NCBI RefSeq assembly: GCF_016428905.1
Contig: NZ_JAELTQ010000002.1
Coordinates: 1 to 64,000, forward strand
Source: Dyella sp. ASV24
Lineage (GTDB): Bacteria; Pseudomonadota; Gammaproteobacteria; Xanthomonadales; Rhodanobacteraceae
Direction: 5' to 3'
Length of the DNA: 64,000 nt
Of the stretch, positions 17,410-25,953 are shown piece after piece (the first letter of the stretch is position 1; each line of letters starts with the position of its first letter). A model generated the notes under the pieces. It was given only the letters and a program-made list of their open reading frames with translations, did not search any database and was not told the origin of the DNA. A program made the position numbers and the translations under genes.

Positions 17410-17798
17410 CACTTCTTCCTTGATGGGTGCAATGGTTCGGCTTACTTGTCGCCTCCAAGTCGGTAGGCGATGGCCGGTCTCCGAATCAGGATGCCTTCCC
17501 GATAGGAATCGTGAGGAATCTTAAGGGAAGCGTCAGTGCGGATCGACGGTTTGGGCGGTCCTTAACGGCCCGTGGCAAAGGTTAGGGGTGTCGACAGCAA
17601 CTGACGAAATAACTTAACTCTGTCACCAAATGCAAAGATTTGAATAGATTGATATTTGCCTCAGCGGAGTGCGAGAGGCAATCGCGTCAGTGCCATTGTT
17701 AAGGACTTTACCGATGGCCAGTGACAGCTTTACTAACCCATCTAGGACGACTCTGGTGACAACCTTGCCTGTGGTTGGGTGACTTTATGGCCTTACAC
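17410..17798. other. Intergenic region at the left edge of the nuclease island
   Basis: No gene is visible in these 389 bp. Near the right of the rhodanese promoter region there is a short direct repeat of GGAATC (17504-17521). The segment GTTAGGGG at 17581 leading to GTCGACAGCAAC at 17590-17601 recurs at the right edge of the island. GTTAAGG also occurs at 17698. The base composition falls sharply towards AT from about 17600 onwards, consistent with the boundary of acquired DNA. Confidence 0.5.
17590..17601 (+). repeat. Left-flank repeat of the island
   Basis: GTCGACAGCAAC is identical to the copy at 22666-22677. Both are preceded by GTTA(A/G)GGG-type sequence and followed within 2-5 nt by TGACG. 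The two copies bracket the low-GC three-gene block, so they may be remnants of an integration or duplication event. Alternatively they may be copies of a dispersed intergenic repeat. Confidence 0.5.
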
Positions 17799-20000
17799 CT
17801 ATTCGCCAGAATCTCGTTTGCGCGCGGCTCCTGTGCCCCAGTCAACAACGAAATTGCTTGCTGACTCCAGGATCTCGAACTCCTCCAGCTTCGCTTGAAA
17901 CATCCTATCCCTGACTCGATCGAGGTACGATCCAAACAGAAAGTCCGGTACGTTCCAGGCACCCACAAAAGCGACAATTCCTGCCAGGACAGCGCCCAAG
18001 TACGGAAGCCAAGGGTGGTTCTTGGAAAAATATTCCACTCCGAAGAGACCTGCTATCGCCACGCAGATCGCTATGCCGGCGGAGATGATGAACTGCTTTT
18101 GTCGCCGCAATTTAAGCGCAGCTGCGGCGCTTCTGGCCACTAGCTTCCGTATGACTTCATACTTTTGATCTCGTTCGACTTCGGCCAGTCGCGCTGACTC
18201 TTCTTGCGCACTTCGTGTTCCTTTTAATTGATCCTTGATCTGGAGAGTCTCGGCTTGTGCCTGGAGGAACCTTTCGTGAATTGATTGCTGCCCACGCTCC
18301 AGTTCGTCAACTTTGCTTGCGTGTTCTTCGGAGATCTTGGAAAGAGCTTCGTCGTGTCGACGCTGAAGCTTACGTTCCATTGCCTGTTCTATCTGGTCAA
18401 AAGTCTCAAAGGCGTCTCCGCTCGTTTGAATGAGGGCGGCGTCGCCAAGCGTGTATTGCATTAGGTATTGACCAGCTCTTTCGTTGGTCATCAATGATCG
18501 AAAGCGTGTTGCCTTTGTTTCATCCATGTCGCCCAAGAATTTTTGTACCTTTGCAATGACGTCAGTACGTGCTTCGAGCGCTGCCGTGCAGTTGGCAAGG
18601 AGACGGTACTCAGTCAGTTCGTCGGTCTTTCCGCCGAAAACTACCCAAAGTAGTCCGGCAAGAAAGCGATCAGTCAATGCCGGTGGCACTTCGCTATCGG
18701 TGTTGATGTTTTTAGCTTTCACGCACGCTGCAGCTCTTTCAGCTAGCCAAGGGTTGGCGGTGATGAAGAGGTAGCTGCTGCTGTTGAACTGGCTCATCTT
18801 TACGTGTATTCCGCGGCGAAGACGTATTGTTGAGGCGATTGATGATGCGTCTCTTGTCTGTGCAGCGGGGTTAGTGAAGAATCCCAGTGATGCGCGGAAC
18901 GATTCTTCGTCGGCGTCGGTGAAGTACGAGTAGCTCGACGGATGCTTTGGTGTGTCGATGATCTTTATTTCGAGATCACGAATGGCTGCGTCCACATCAC
19001 GCATTACTGAATGTGCATATGCTTGAAACGTTGCATTCGATAAGCGGCGGGCAGTGGGGCCAAAGCCGATTCCAAGTGACCTGTTCTGAGCGACAGCTTT
19101 GAGGTTGATCTGAATCTCTTCTACTGAGTGGCGAAAAACCGCTATTGATGCTCCGTGGTCCTTCAGCATCTTGTGTATGCGGCTCGTATATCCAGTTGAC
19201 TCCTCGCTGCTTAGGTCGAGCAGCGACATGACAAATGGGCCATCGAAAACGACAGTTAGGCTGTTTAGCTTGATGTCGGTTTTTGGGTCTTGGACGTTGA
19301 GTATTACTTCCGATATCAGCGCGCCGCTAGCGATCCGCACCAACAACTCATAAGCGGATCGATCATTCTCAAAGAGATCGACAATGAAGGATGCGCACAA
19401 GACATCAAGTTTAGATTGCCGGGCAATTTTTGCTTGCCAGGCAATTTTCTCATCGCTTTGAGGGAGTGAAAGAGTTCTTGATGAGGTATCGGTGCCAGAT
19501 TTCGCTTGGGGCTTCAGTAGTATGGATTGGAAATTAGTGGAGACGAGCTGGTTGAGAAAAGCCTTCTCTAGATCTTGGGCGTCTAGAGTGATCTCATGTG
19601 AGCCCATGAGCTGTTGTGCGTAGGTCACAAATCGCTGCACGATCAGCCGAATGTCTGCCTCCGACACGGCATCGAAGTCACCGGGAATTTCGGCATATAG
19701 GTACGCCTCAGTCGCGGATCCCGCTACTCGTATAAGCAATCCTGCGGCCTCAAGTCTGCTCGCTAGGTCATCAATCGCCCAAGGATGTACTTCGATGCCA
19801 TAGAGGCTGCGGACGAGTTTCGAGAACTCTTTCGCATCAAAAGGCTCGCCAACGCGGTCGCGGCAGATGGGCTTAAATATTGGGGCTAAGCCAGTAAGAA
19901 GGTCGCCGCTCGCGTGTTTGGTCTGAGCCAGAAAGGCGTACGCACGCAGTGGCCTATCCACTGTGCGCTCATCATTGTCGAACAGCGAGATAGAAGTCAT
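17799..20000 (-). CDS. PIN-like / coiled-coil / membrane protein of unknown function
   Basis: This 733-aa protein starts at ATG 20000 behind AAGGGG. Residues ~20-110 look like a helical or winged-helix region (FDAKEFSKLVRSLYGIEVHPWAIDDLASRLEAAGLL). Residues ~245-420 have the pattern of a PIN-like nuclease: VVFDGPFVMSLL (Asp253), FRHSVEEI (Glu294/295), RDASSIASTIRL (Asp384) and LFITANPWLAERAA, the usual place of the late Thr-x-Asp motif, here Thr-Ala-Asn. A coiled coil rich in Glu/Gln/Arg spans ~532-625, and two membrane helices at ~637-655 and ~667-683 anchor the C-terminus. Codon use and GC are unlike neighbouring housekeeping genes. It is divergent from the CBS-HEPN gene. A membrane-tethered nuclease effector is an inference; the family was not recognised. 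Confidence 0.65.
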   Translation of the reverse strand: MTSISLFDNDERTVDRPLRAYAFLAQTKHASGDLLTGLAPIFKPICRDRVGEPFDAKEFSKLVRSLYGIEVHPWAIDDLASRLEAAGLLIRVAGSATEAYLYAEIPGDFDAVSEADIRLIVQRFVTYAQQLMGSHEITLDAQDLEKAFLNQLVSTNFQSILLKPQAKSGTDTSSRTLSLPQSDEKIAWQAKIARQSKLDVLCASFIVDLFENDRSAYELLVRIASGALISEVILNVQDPKTDIKLNSLTVVFDGPFVMSLLDLSSEESTGYTSRIHKMLKDHGASIAVFRHSVEEIQINLKAVAQNRSLGIGFGPTARRLSNATFQAYAHSVMRDVDAAIRDLEIKIIDTPKHPSSYSYFTDADEESFRASLGFFTNPAAQTRDASSIASTIRLRRGIHVKMSQFNSSSYLFITANPWLAERAAACVKAKNINTDSEVPPALTDRFLAGLLWVVFGGKTDELTEYRLLANCTAALEARTDVIAKVQKFLGDMDETKATRFRSLMTNERAGQYLMQYTLGDAALIQTSGDAFETFDQIEQAMERKLQRRHDEALSKISEEHASKVDELERGQQSIHERFLQAQAETLQIKDQLKGTRSAQEESARLAEVERDQKYEVIRKLVARSAAAALKLRRQKQFIISAGIAICVAIAGLFGVEYFSKNHPWLPYLGAVLAGIVAFVGAWNVPDFLFGSYLDRVRDRMFQAKLEEFEILESASNFVVDWGTGAARKRDSGE

Positions 20001-20244
20001 TCCCCTTTTCCCCTGGTTTTTCAAGATGTTTGAGTGCGATTCTGATCCTTCGCCAGTCGTTATGCTAGAGCAGGCGGGCAGCGGCGACCGTGCGCGCCAG
20101 ATAGTGTTCCAGAGTGGCGGTCTCGATAGCATTTGGTCGTGCTGCCCCGGCGCTGTGCTCTCGGGTACCGAGTGCATCACCCGGCGCTACATGCTGCCCG
20201 AACCTTGGAGATATGGTCGCCATTGGCGCAAAAGGGGAAAGGTA
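20001..20244. promoter_or_regulatory. Divergent promoter region between the PIN-like and CBS-HEPN-like genes
   Basis: These 244 bp separate two divergently transcribed island genes, so they must hold both promoters unless transcription comes from outside. The ribosome binding sites are clear on each side (AAGGGG before 20000 on the minus strand, AAAGGGGA before 20245 on the plus strand). No confident -35/-10 pair or operator palindrome was found. A shared intergenic space is compatible with joint control. Confidence 0.4.
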
Positions 20245-21126
20245 ATGGGGTATCAGCTTTGGACCTCACCGGTCACTGGGTATCGGCGCCATGGCACGCG
20301 GCTGTCGGATTTCAACAGAGCGCTAGGAGACCGGCTCACTGCACGCGACATCTGTGAACCTCTCCAGTCTTGCCCATCTGACGCGCCCAGCCCTGACATG
20401 GCGGCCATTTTGCTGAGGCGTGAATTTGATATTGCCGGTGTGCGGAATGAACCCCACGGCCCCGTCATCGGTTGGGTTAGACAACAGGACCTGACAACAG
20501 GCCAAGTATCTGACCATGTGCGCATCATCGCTGATGAAGACGCTATTGATGCCACAACGCCTCTCCGTGAGCTCTTTGATTTATTCAAAGAGAGAGCATT
20601 TGTATTGATACGTGTGGACGGGTCCTTGAATGCCATATTGACACGTGCCGACCTCAATAAGCCGATGGTGCGTGTCTACCTTTTTGGTCTCATCTCCTTG
20701 CTGGAGATCCATATGGGATTCTGGGTCGCAAAAGCATATCCAGGCGATGCATGGATGGCTTTATTGACTGAGAGCCGCCTGCAAGCTGCGGAAGCGCTGC
20801 GAGCAGAAAGAGAGGCCGCAGGACAAGGCCTTGACCTGCTTCAGTGTCTCCAGTTTTGCGATAAGCAAAAGCTCCTGATAGCGCATGACGAGACACGTGG
20901 CGCACTGCAATTGGATTCCAAAAGTGCGGCAAAGAGCTTCCTTGGCAGTGTGGAAGGGTTGAGAAATTCACTGGCGCACAGCCAGTACGACTTGACCGCT
21001 GGAGGCTCATGGATAGCGCTCATCGAGCTAGTCGATTGTGTTCAGGCGACCATCGCTGTTTCCGACGAGATGGTGGAGCACCATGCGCTGGCGACAGCTA
21101 CAGACGATATCGGTGCGCTCTGGTAG
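20245..21126 (+). CDS. CBS-domain protein with C-terminal HEPN-like RNase motif
   Basis: This 293-aa protein starts at ATG 20245, 6 nt after AAAGGGGA; longer in-frame starts read through non-coding sequence. Residues ~28-140 look like a CBS pair: LTARDICEPLQSCPSDAPSPDMAAILLRREFDIAGVRN, GPVIGWVRQQDL, then TPLRELFDLFKERAFVLIRVDGSLNAILTRADL. CBS pairs usually bind adenosyl nucleotides. The C-terminal half is helical and contains LRNSLAHSQYDL, with Arg240-Asn241 and His245, the R-x4-H motif of HEPN ribonucleases. A nucleotide sensor joined to a HEPN RNase would suit a stress- or phage-triggered toxin. Both domain calls come from motif reading. Composition is lower in GC than the core genes. Confidence 0.6.
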   Translation: MGYQLWTSPVTGYRRHGTRLSDFNRALGDRLTARDICEPLQSCPSDAPSPDMAAILLRREFDIAGVRNEPHGPVIGWVRQQDLTTGQVSDHVRIIADEDAIDATTPLRELFDLFKERAFVLIRVDGSLNAILTRADLNKPMVRVYLFGLISLLEIHMGFWVAKAYPGDAWMALLTESRLQAAEALRAEREAAGQGLDLLQCLQFCDKQKLLIAHDETRGALQLDSKSAAKSFLGSVEGLRNSLAHSQYDLTAGGSWIALIELVDCVQATIAVSDEMVEHHALATATDDIGALW

Positions 21127-21178
21127 ACCTCAAACCCGGCCGCGACGTCAAACGCTGCGCCCATGATTATCGAAACTT

Positions 21179-22330
21179 TTATGTTGAGTCCGAGTCGACG
21201 TCGAGCTGGATTTGCTCCCAACCTGAAGGGCGAGGAGGTCGTTCGCCACGTGGAATGAAGATTGGAATGTCGCGTTGCCAGGAGCCGATGCCCTTTACAT
21301 CTAGGGCAAATCGAACCTTTCGCCAGTCAGATTGTTGGTCCGTGTCCAGCAGTTGCACATCATCTACACGCAAAACACTCTGCAGCGGAGTGCGCGGTCG
21401 GTTGATCGAAGTATCCCGATACGGGACGGACGAAAGACGAATGACCTCTAGTTTCATCAAGCGTCGGAGCCACGGCGAGTCTGCAAAGTCGTCAAAGTAT
21501 TCCTTCAGCCGCGATCCGGCTCGTGGATGAAAGGGTGACTCACCCAGCAATAGCGACAGGCTGCTCTTGATGATTTGCGGCAGCGCGTCTGTTCCGGAGA
21601 CCATGGTCCAACCGCCGTTGGTCAAAAAGATGTCATTTGCTTCATTTGTGGCCAGTGTCTTGCCGAGTTGATGTGCATCGATACGGGGGAAGCTCTCAAC
21701 CACTCGGCATCTCACCATGATGCCACTGCCATCCCGAGTCCATGACGGCTTATCGGCGAGTTGTCGCCCATCCCCAAAGGCATTGATGAGGAGATAGCGG
21801 TGGAAAGGGTCCAAGTCTCCGAACTGCTCGCTGAGCCTGATGAGCTCATGAAGATCGCCCTCAACAAAGTGATCTATTCGGATCGACCAGTCGCGGCCAG
21901 AAGTGCCGAGTAACTCACCCACACACGTAATATTGGGCCCAATGGCTATGAGGTCCGATGCCCGATATATGCCCCGTCCCGCGTTTAGGGCAATGGCAAT
22001 CTGCGCTTCATGTTCTCTTTTGATTCTCGAGAGAAATTCACACGTGTAGTGAGCGACATCGCGGTCTATTTCGACGCTGTGATTGGCACAGAGCCAAATG
22101 CCGTTGTGAATATTCTTTCGCTCGGCAGGCGCCATGTTCGGATCGTAACGCGGGCCTTGTGCGGCTGCCCTTATGTGTGCGGCGACACCTATATTGATGA
22201 CAGCTTCCTCACTCTCGTCACTGGGACCTACGGTGAGGATGCCGCAGCCGGGCATGGAGCATTGAAATCCAGCACGCATAGCAAGATGCATGCGAGTTTT
22301 CTTGTTGAATTCGTCCCTGGCATTCGGCAC
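21179..22330 (-). CDS. HNH endonuclease-domain protein
   Basis: This 383-aa protein has an N-terminal HNH domain (residues ~14-90): FQCSMPGCG (Cys24, Cys29), AAHIRAAAQGPRYDP (His52), then NIHNGIWLCANHSVEID (Asn76, Cys81, His84). The cysteines and last His would bind structural zinc while His52 is the general base. The remaining ~290 residues form a soluble domain of unknown type (WSIRIDHFVEGDLHELIRLSEQFGDLDPFHRYLLINAF and further). The GTG at 22330 is about 10 nt after AAAGG and gives a complete domain; ATG at residue 14 is an alternative. It converges on the CBS-HEPN gene with a 52-bp gap. Nucleases of this HNH type often occur in defence islands. Confidence 0.75.
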   Translation of the reverse strand: MPNARDEFNKKTRMHLAMRAGFQCSMPGCGILTVGPSDESEEAVINIGVAAHIRAAAQGPRYDPNMAPAERKNIHNGIWLCANHSVEIDRDVAHYTCEFLSRIKREHEAQIAIALNAGRGIYRASDLIAIGPNITCVGELLGTSGRDWSIRIDHFVEGDLHELIRLSEQFGDLDPFHRYLLINAFGDGRQLADKPSWTRDGSGIMVRCRVVESFPRIDAHQLGKTLATNEANDIFLTNGGWTMVSGTDALPQIIKSSLSLLLGESPFHPRAGSRLKEYFDDFADSPWLRRLMKLEVIRLSSVPYRDTSINRPRTPLQSVLRVDDVQLLDTDQQSDWRKVRFALDVKGIGSWQRDIPIFIPRGERPPRPSGWEQIQLDVDSDST

Positions 22331-22696
22331 CGCGGCTTACCTTTGGCTATGGGTTCGACGCAAGTTTAGAGCGACCTGGGGTCACCGCCCCTCCTGCCGC
22401 ACACAGTAGATAGCTGTCAGATCGAATGGCTGTAAGAGCGGACGCTGGCACGTCCCTTACTCCGAATTGCGGCCACAACCCATTTGGAGGGTTGAGCGGT
22501 GGCCAAGTCCTGGATAGCAATTCTTTACCTAAGTCGTTAAAAAATGGCCCCTGGCGGAGGCGTTCAATTGTGACGAGAGCTGAAGGATGCGTGGGAAAAG
22601 ATGTGCAGTGCCTGCGTTAAGGGCCAAGGCCAGGGTTATAGGCGCCAATGCCAGAGTTAAGGGCCGTCGACAGCAACGTTGACGCGATCAGGGGGC
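22331..22696. other. Intergenic region at the right edge of the island
   Basis: No gene is visible. From about 22616 there are two and a half copies of a degenerate ~20-bp tandem unit beginning GTTAAGGGCC (22616), GTTATAGGCG (22635) and GTTAAGGGCC (22656). The first two copies end in GCCAG. The last copy runs into GTCGACAGCAAC (22666-22677), which matches the left flank. The promoter of the copper regulator begins at 22697. Confidence 0.5.
22616..22677 (+). repeat. Right-flank tandem and island-border repeat
   Basis: GTTAAGGGCC-type units start at 22616, 22635 and 22656, spaced 19 and 21 bp. The terminal 12 bases, GTCGACAGCAAC at 22666-22677, are identical to the left-flank copy at 17590-17601. 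They may be a recombination site, or an intergenic repeat family that happened to bracket the insertion. Confidence 0.5.
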
Positions 22697-22728
22697 TTGA
22701 CTCTGGACCTTGATCAAAGGTCTAGACT
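22697..22728 (+). promoter_or_regulatory. MerR-type long-spacer promoter of the copper operon
   Basis: TTGACT (22697-22702) and TAGACT (22723-22728) are separated by 20 bp rather than 17. The spacer contains the dyad ACCTTGATCAAAGGT (22707-22721). This is the classic arrangement bound by MerR/CueR activators, which untwist the overlong spacer when metal is bound. The -10 element ends only 7 bases before ATG 22736. Confidence 0.75.
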
Positions 22729-22735
22729 TGGCCCC

Positions 22736-23161
22736 ATGAACACTCCCAACACTTCCATGACCATCGGGGCGGTCGCGCGGCGGGTCGGCGTGGCGATCGA
22801 CACTATTCGTTACTACGAGCGGGAAGGGCTGCTGCCGGAACCGTTGCGACGGGCGTCTGGCTATCGCAGCTATGACGAGGGCGCGGTGCGTCAGTTGCGC
22901 TTTATCCGGCGTGCGAAGGACCTAGGCTTCACGCTTGAGGAGATCCGCGACCTGCTGACGCTCTCTGCCGATCGGCACCGCGGCGTAAAGGCGGTGAAGA
23001 AGCGCGCGGAAGAACGCCTTGCTGCTATCGACGAGCGCATCGCGGAACTGACCCGGGTGCGCGACGGATTAGAGCAACTGATCGAGGCTTGCCCGGGTCA
23101 CGGCTCGCCGGAGCAGTGTCCGATCCTGAAGGCGTTGACGGACATGGAGGATGAGGCATGA
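22736..23161 (+). CDS. cueR: MerR-family copper-responsive regulator (CueR-like)
   Basis: This 141-aa protein has an N-terminal winged helix, [31 protein letters not shown] with [37 protein letters not shown], a long dimerisation helix ([31 protein letters not shown]) and the C-terminal metal loop [10 protein letters not shown]. Two Cys spaced by 8 residues is the pattern of Cu(I)/Ag(I) sensors. ATG 22736 lies immediately downstream of the long-spacer promoter with no ribosome binding site, so the transcript may be nearly leaderless. It is coupled to the copper ATPase gene by ATGA. The exact metal is inferred from the target gene. Confidence 0.85.
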   Translation: MNTPNTSMTIGAVARRVGVAIDTIRYYEREGLLPEPLRRASGYRSYDEGAVRQLRFIRRAKDLGFTLEEIRDLLTLSADRHRGVKAVKKRAEERLAAIDERIAELTRVRDGLEQLIEACPGHGSPEQCPILKALTDMEDEA

Positions 23162-25605
23162 GCATGGAAGAACACGCCTGCTGCAGCGCTAAGCCGCAGC
23201 CCGAGCCCGAAGTGAAAGCTTCCTGCTGCAGTGGGAAGACTGCTGCAGCTCCTGTGCAGCATCACCACGAACATCATCATCACGATCACGGCACACACCA
23301 TGATCATGCTGGAACGGCCGCGAAGGATCCCGTATGCGGCATGAGCGTCGATCCAGCCACCGCCAAGCACCAGATCGAGCATGAGGGCCAGACGTTCTAT
23401 TTCTGCGCCCAGCGTTGCAAGGAGAAATTCCTCGCCGATCCAGCGCGTTATCTGAACCCGCCCAAGGAGCCATCACCGGTGCTTGCCGGGGCCATTTACA
23501 CCTGTCCCATGCACCCGGAGGTGCAGCAGGTGGGGCCGGGGCATTGCCCAAAGTGCGGCATGGCGTTGGAACCGATGATGCCCAGCCTCGACGAGGATGA
23601 CGGCCACGAGCTGCGCGCCATGTCGCGTCGTTTCTGGACGCTTGTCGCGTTGACACTGCCGGTGTTTTTGCTGGCTATGGGGCCGCATCTATTTGGCTGG
23701 CACCTGCCGACTCCGTGGGATGGTGTGGCGGCCTGGGCAGAGGCTGTGCTGTCCACGGTCGTCGTGCTGTGGGGTGGTGCGGTATTCTTTGCGCGTGGCT
23801 GGCAGTCGCTCAAGCCCTGGTCGCCGAATATGTACACGCTCATTGCGCTGGGTACGGGCGTGGCGTGGCTCTACAGCGCGGTGGCGTTCCTTGCGCCATC
23901 GCTGTTCCCGGCGGGCTTTCACGATATGCATGGCCGTGTGGGCGTCTATTTCGAATCGGCCGCCGTGATTGTGACGCTGGTGACGCTGGGTGATTTCCTG
24001 GAGCTGCGTGCGCGTCGACGTACGGGTGCTGCGCTCAAGGCTTTGCTGGAACTGGCGCCAAAGACGGCGCGTCGCGTGGGTGCCGATGGAAGCGAGCACG
24101 ACGTGCCGCTTGAGGACGTGCATGCTGGCGACACATTGCGTGTGCGACCGGGCGAAAAGGTGCCCGTGGATGGCGTGGTGCTGGATGGTGGTAGCCACGT
24201 CGATGAATCCATGCTCACGGGTGAGCCGCTGCCCGTAGGCAAGGCCAAGGGCGACCGCGTCACCGGCGGCACGGTGAACCAGGACGGCGCCTTGCTGATG
24301 CGTGCCGAGAAGGTAGGTGCGGAAACCATGCTGTCGCAGATTGTCTCGCTGGTCGCGCAGGCACAGCGAAGCAAAGCACCGCTGCAACGCGTGGCAGATC
24401 GTGTTGCGGCGTGGTTCGTGCCTGCCGTGGTTGCGGTGGCGGTGTTGGCGTTTGCGCTGTGGGCCTGGCTTGGCCCCGATCCTAAGCTCGCCTATGCGTT
24501 GATCTCGGCGGTGTCGGTGCTGATCATTGCTTGTCCCTGTGCGCTGGGTCTTGCCACGCCGATCTCCATCATGGTGGCGAGTGGGCGGGCGGCGCAGAAC
24601 GGGGTGCTGTTCCGAGACGCGTCAGCCATCGAGTCGCTACGCGATATCGACACGCTGGTAGTGGACAAGACCGGTACATTGACCGAGGGCAAGCCGGCAC
24701 TGAAGGATGTGGTGAGCCTGGGCGAGTATCCACGTGTGCAGTTGCTTGCGATGGCGGCGGCATTGGAGCGTCCCAGTGAGCATCCGTTGGCTCGGGCGAT
24801 TCTCGCCGGCGCTGCATCGGAAGGGGTGGTGGTTCCGGCGGTCGCGCATTTCCGCACCTTGACCGGCGCTGGCGTGGAAGGCGAAGTGGACGGACACGCC
24901 GTGGCACTGGGCAATCTGCGTCTGCTGTCTAACGCAGGTGTGCAGCCTGACGCAGCTGCCTTGGCGAAGGCCGATGCGTTGCGCAGCGAAGGCGCGACGG
25001 TGATGTTCCTGACGGTCGATGGCGCACTCGCCGCTTTAATCGCGGTGGCCGATCGCGTTAAGGCGAGCACGCCGCAGGCGATTCGTGACCTGCATGCGGC
25101 TGGCCTGCGCATCGTGATGCTGACTGGCGACAACCTCGCTACCGCGAACGCTGTCGCTGCCACCTTGGGTATCGACGAAGTGCAGGCGGATGTTTCGCCC
25201 GCCGACAAGGCCGCGGTGATCCAGCGGTTGCGTGCACAGGGGAGGCGCGTAGCGATGGCTGGCGACGGTATCAATGATGCGCCCGCACTGGCGCTGGCCG
25301 ACGTTGGCATCGCCATGGGTAGCGGCACCGACATCGCCATGGAAAGCGCACAGGTTACGCTGGTGAAGGGAGAGCTCACTGCCATCGTGCGTGCACGCAC
25401 GTTGTCACAGGCGACGGTAAAGAACATCCGCCAGAACCTGTTCTTTGCCTTCGTCTACAACGCCGTGGGTGTGCCGCTGGCAGCCGGCCTGTTGTATCCG
25501 CTGATGGGCGTGCTGCTGTCGCCTATGGTCGCTGCGCTGGCCATGAGCCTGTCTTCGGTATCGGTGGTCAGCAATGCCCTGCGGCTGCGCCGCGCGGCCT
25601 TGTGA
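23158..25605 (+). CDS. copA: Copper-translocating P1B-type ATPase with YHS and heavy-metal-binding N-terminal domains
   Basis: This 815-aa inner-membrane pump starts inside the merR stop; ATG 23164 is an alternative. The N-terminus has two CC motifs ([14 protein letters not shown]) and a His/Asp cluster at ~38-50, then a YHS domain ([21 protein letters not shown], ~55-100) and a heavy-metal-binding domain ([21 protein letters not shown], ~114-140). It lacks a GMTCxxC ferredoxin-like domain. Eight membrane helices follow the P1B plan, with the transport motif [10 protein letters not shown] at ~457. Catalytic motifs are [15 protein letters not shown] (Asp ~502), SEHPLA, GDN and [10 protein letters not shown]. 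It would export Cu(I) or Ag(I) under control of the linked MerR regulator. Confidence 0.93.
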   Translation: MSMEEHACCSAKPQPEPEVKASCCSGKTAAAPVQHHHEHHHHDHGTHHDHAGTAAKDPVCGMSVDPATAKHQIEHEGQTFYFCAQRCKEKFLADPARYLNPPKEPSPVLAGAIYTCPMHPEVQQVGPGHCPKCGMALEPMMPSLDEDDGHELRAMSRRFWTLVALTLPVFLLAMGPHLFGWHLPTPWDGVAAWAEAVLSTVVVLWGGAVFFARGWQSLKPWSPNMYTLIALGTGVAWLYSAVAFLAPSLFPAGFHDMHGRVGVYFESAAVIVTLVTLGDFLELRARRRTGAALKALLELAPKTARRVGADGSEHDVPLEDVHAGDTLRVRPGEKVPVDGVVLDGGSHVDESMLTGEPLPVGKAKGDRVTGGTVNQDGALLMRAEKVGAETMLSQIVSLVAQAQRSKAPLQRVADRVAAWFVPAVVAVAVLAFALWAWLGPDPKLAYALISAVSVLIIACPCALGLATPISIMVASGRAAQNGVLFRDASAIESLRDIDTLVVDKTGTLTEGKPALKDVVSLGEYPRVQLLAMAAALERPSEHPLARAILAGAASEGVVVPAVAHFRTLTGAGVEGEVDGHAVALGNLRLLSNAGVQPDAAALAKADALRSEGATVMFLTVDGALAALIAVADRVKASTPQAIRDLHAAGLRIVMLTGDNLATANAVAATLGIDEVQADVSPADKAAVIQRLRAQGRRVAMAGDGINDAPALALADVGIAMGSGTDIAMESAQVTLVKGELTAIVRARTLSQATVKNIRQNLFFAFVYNAVGVPLAAGLLYPLMGVLLSPMVAALAMSLSSVSVVSNALRLRRAAL

Positions 25606-25667
25606 TGACTGTCACCTGCGATGGCTGACGTCGCGCCCTGCCTTGGCAGAAGGGCGGGGCGGATGAT

Positions 25668-25694
25668 CCTCCTGCACCGATGGGGTGCGGGAGG
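25668..25694 (+). promoter_or_regulatory. Hairpin covering the ribosome binding site of the 52-aa gene
   Basis: CCTCCTGCACC (25668-25678) and GGTGCGGGAGG (25684-25694) form an 11-bp stem with one T-G wobble and a 5-nt loop. The right arm contains the GGAGG ribosome binding site of the small gene at 25703. No T-run follows, so it is not a standard terminator. It could hold translation of the small gene low or stabilise the copA 3' end. Confidence 0.6.
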
Positions 25695-25702
25695 ACTTCA
25701 TC

Positions 25703-25861
25703 ATGAACATCATCAACGACACGCGCAGCACGCTGGAAAAGTACATGCCTCTGCTGGTCGGTCTCCTGGTGGCGCTGCTTGCCGGGCGAGCGCTGAAGAA
25801 AATGTTCTGGACCGCGTTTGGCATGTATTGGGCACTGCGGGCGAGTGGCGTGCATTTTTGA
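25703..25861 (+). CDS. Small single-pass membrane protein (52 aa)
   Basis: ATG 25703 lies 7-8 nt after a strong GGGAGGA. The product begins MNIINDTRSTLEKYMP, has one hydrophobic helix (LLVGLLVALLAGRAL) and ends in a KKMFWTAFGMYWALRASGVHF tail rich in aromatic residues. It is 98 bp downstream of copA on the same strand, so it may belong to the copper operon. No metal-binding motif is seen. Its coding status rests on the ribosome binding site, the start and the coherent membrane profile. Confidence 0.6.
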   Translation: MNIINDTRSTLEKYMPLLVGLLVALLAGRALKKMFWTAFGMYWALRASGVHF

Positions 25862-25953
25862 CAGGCCGCTTCCGGTGGCGTGACGGGCGGCTGGCGATCA
25901 CCGTGACGGCACATGCATTAAGATGTGCGCCCTTTGCTCCGCAGGAAGCCCGC

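Noticed and set aside
22616-22665. Possible integron attC-like sites suggested by repeated GTTAAGG/GTTATAGG
   Set aside because: The repeats do not fit the GTTRRRY/RYYYAAC pair, no matching complementary arm is present, and there is no integrase gene.
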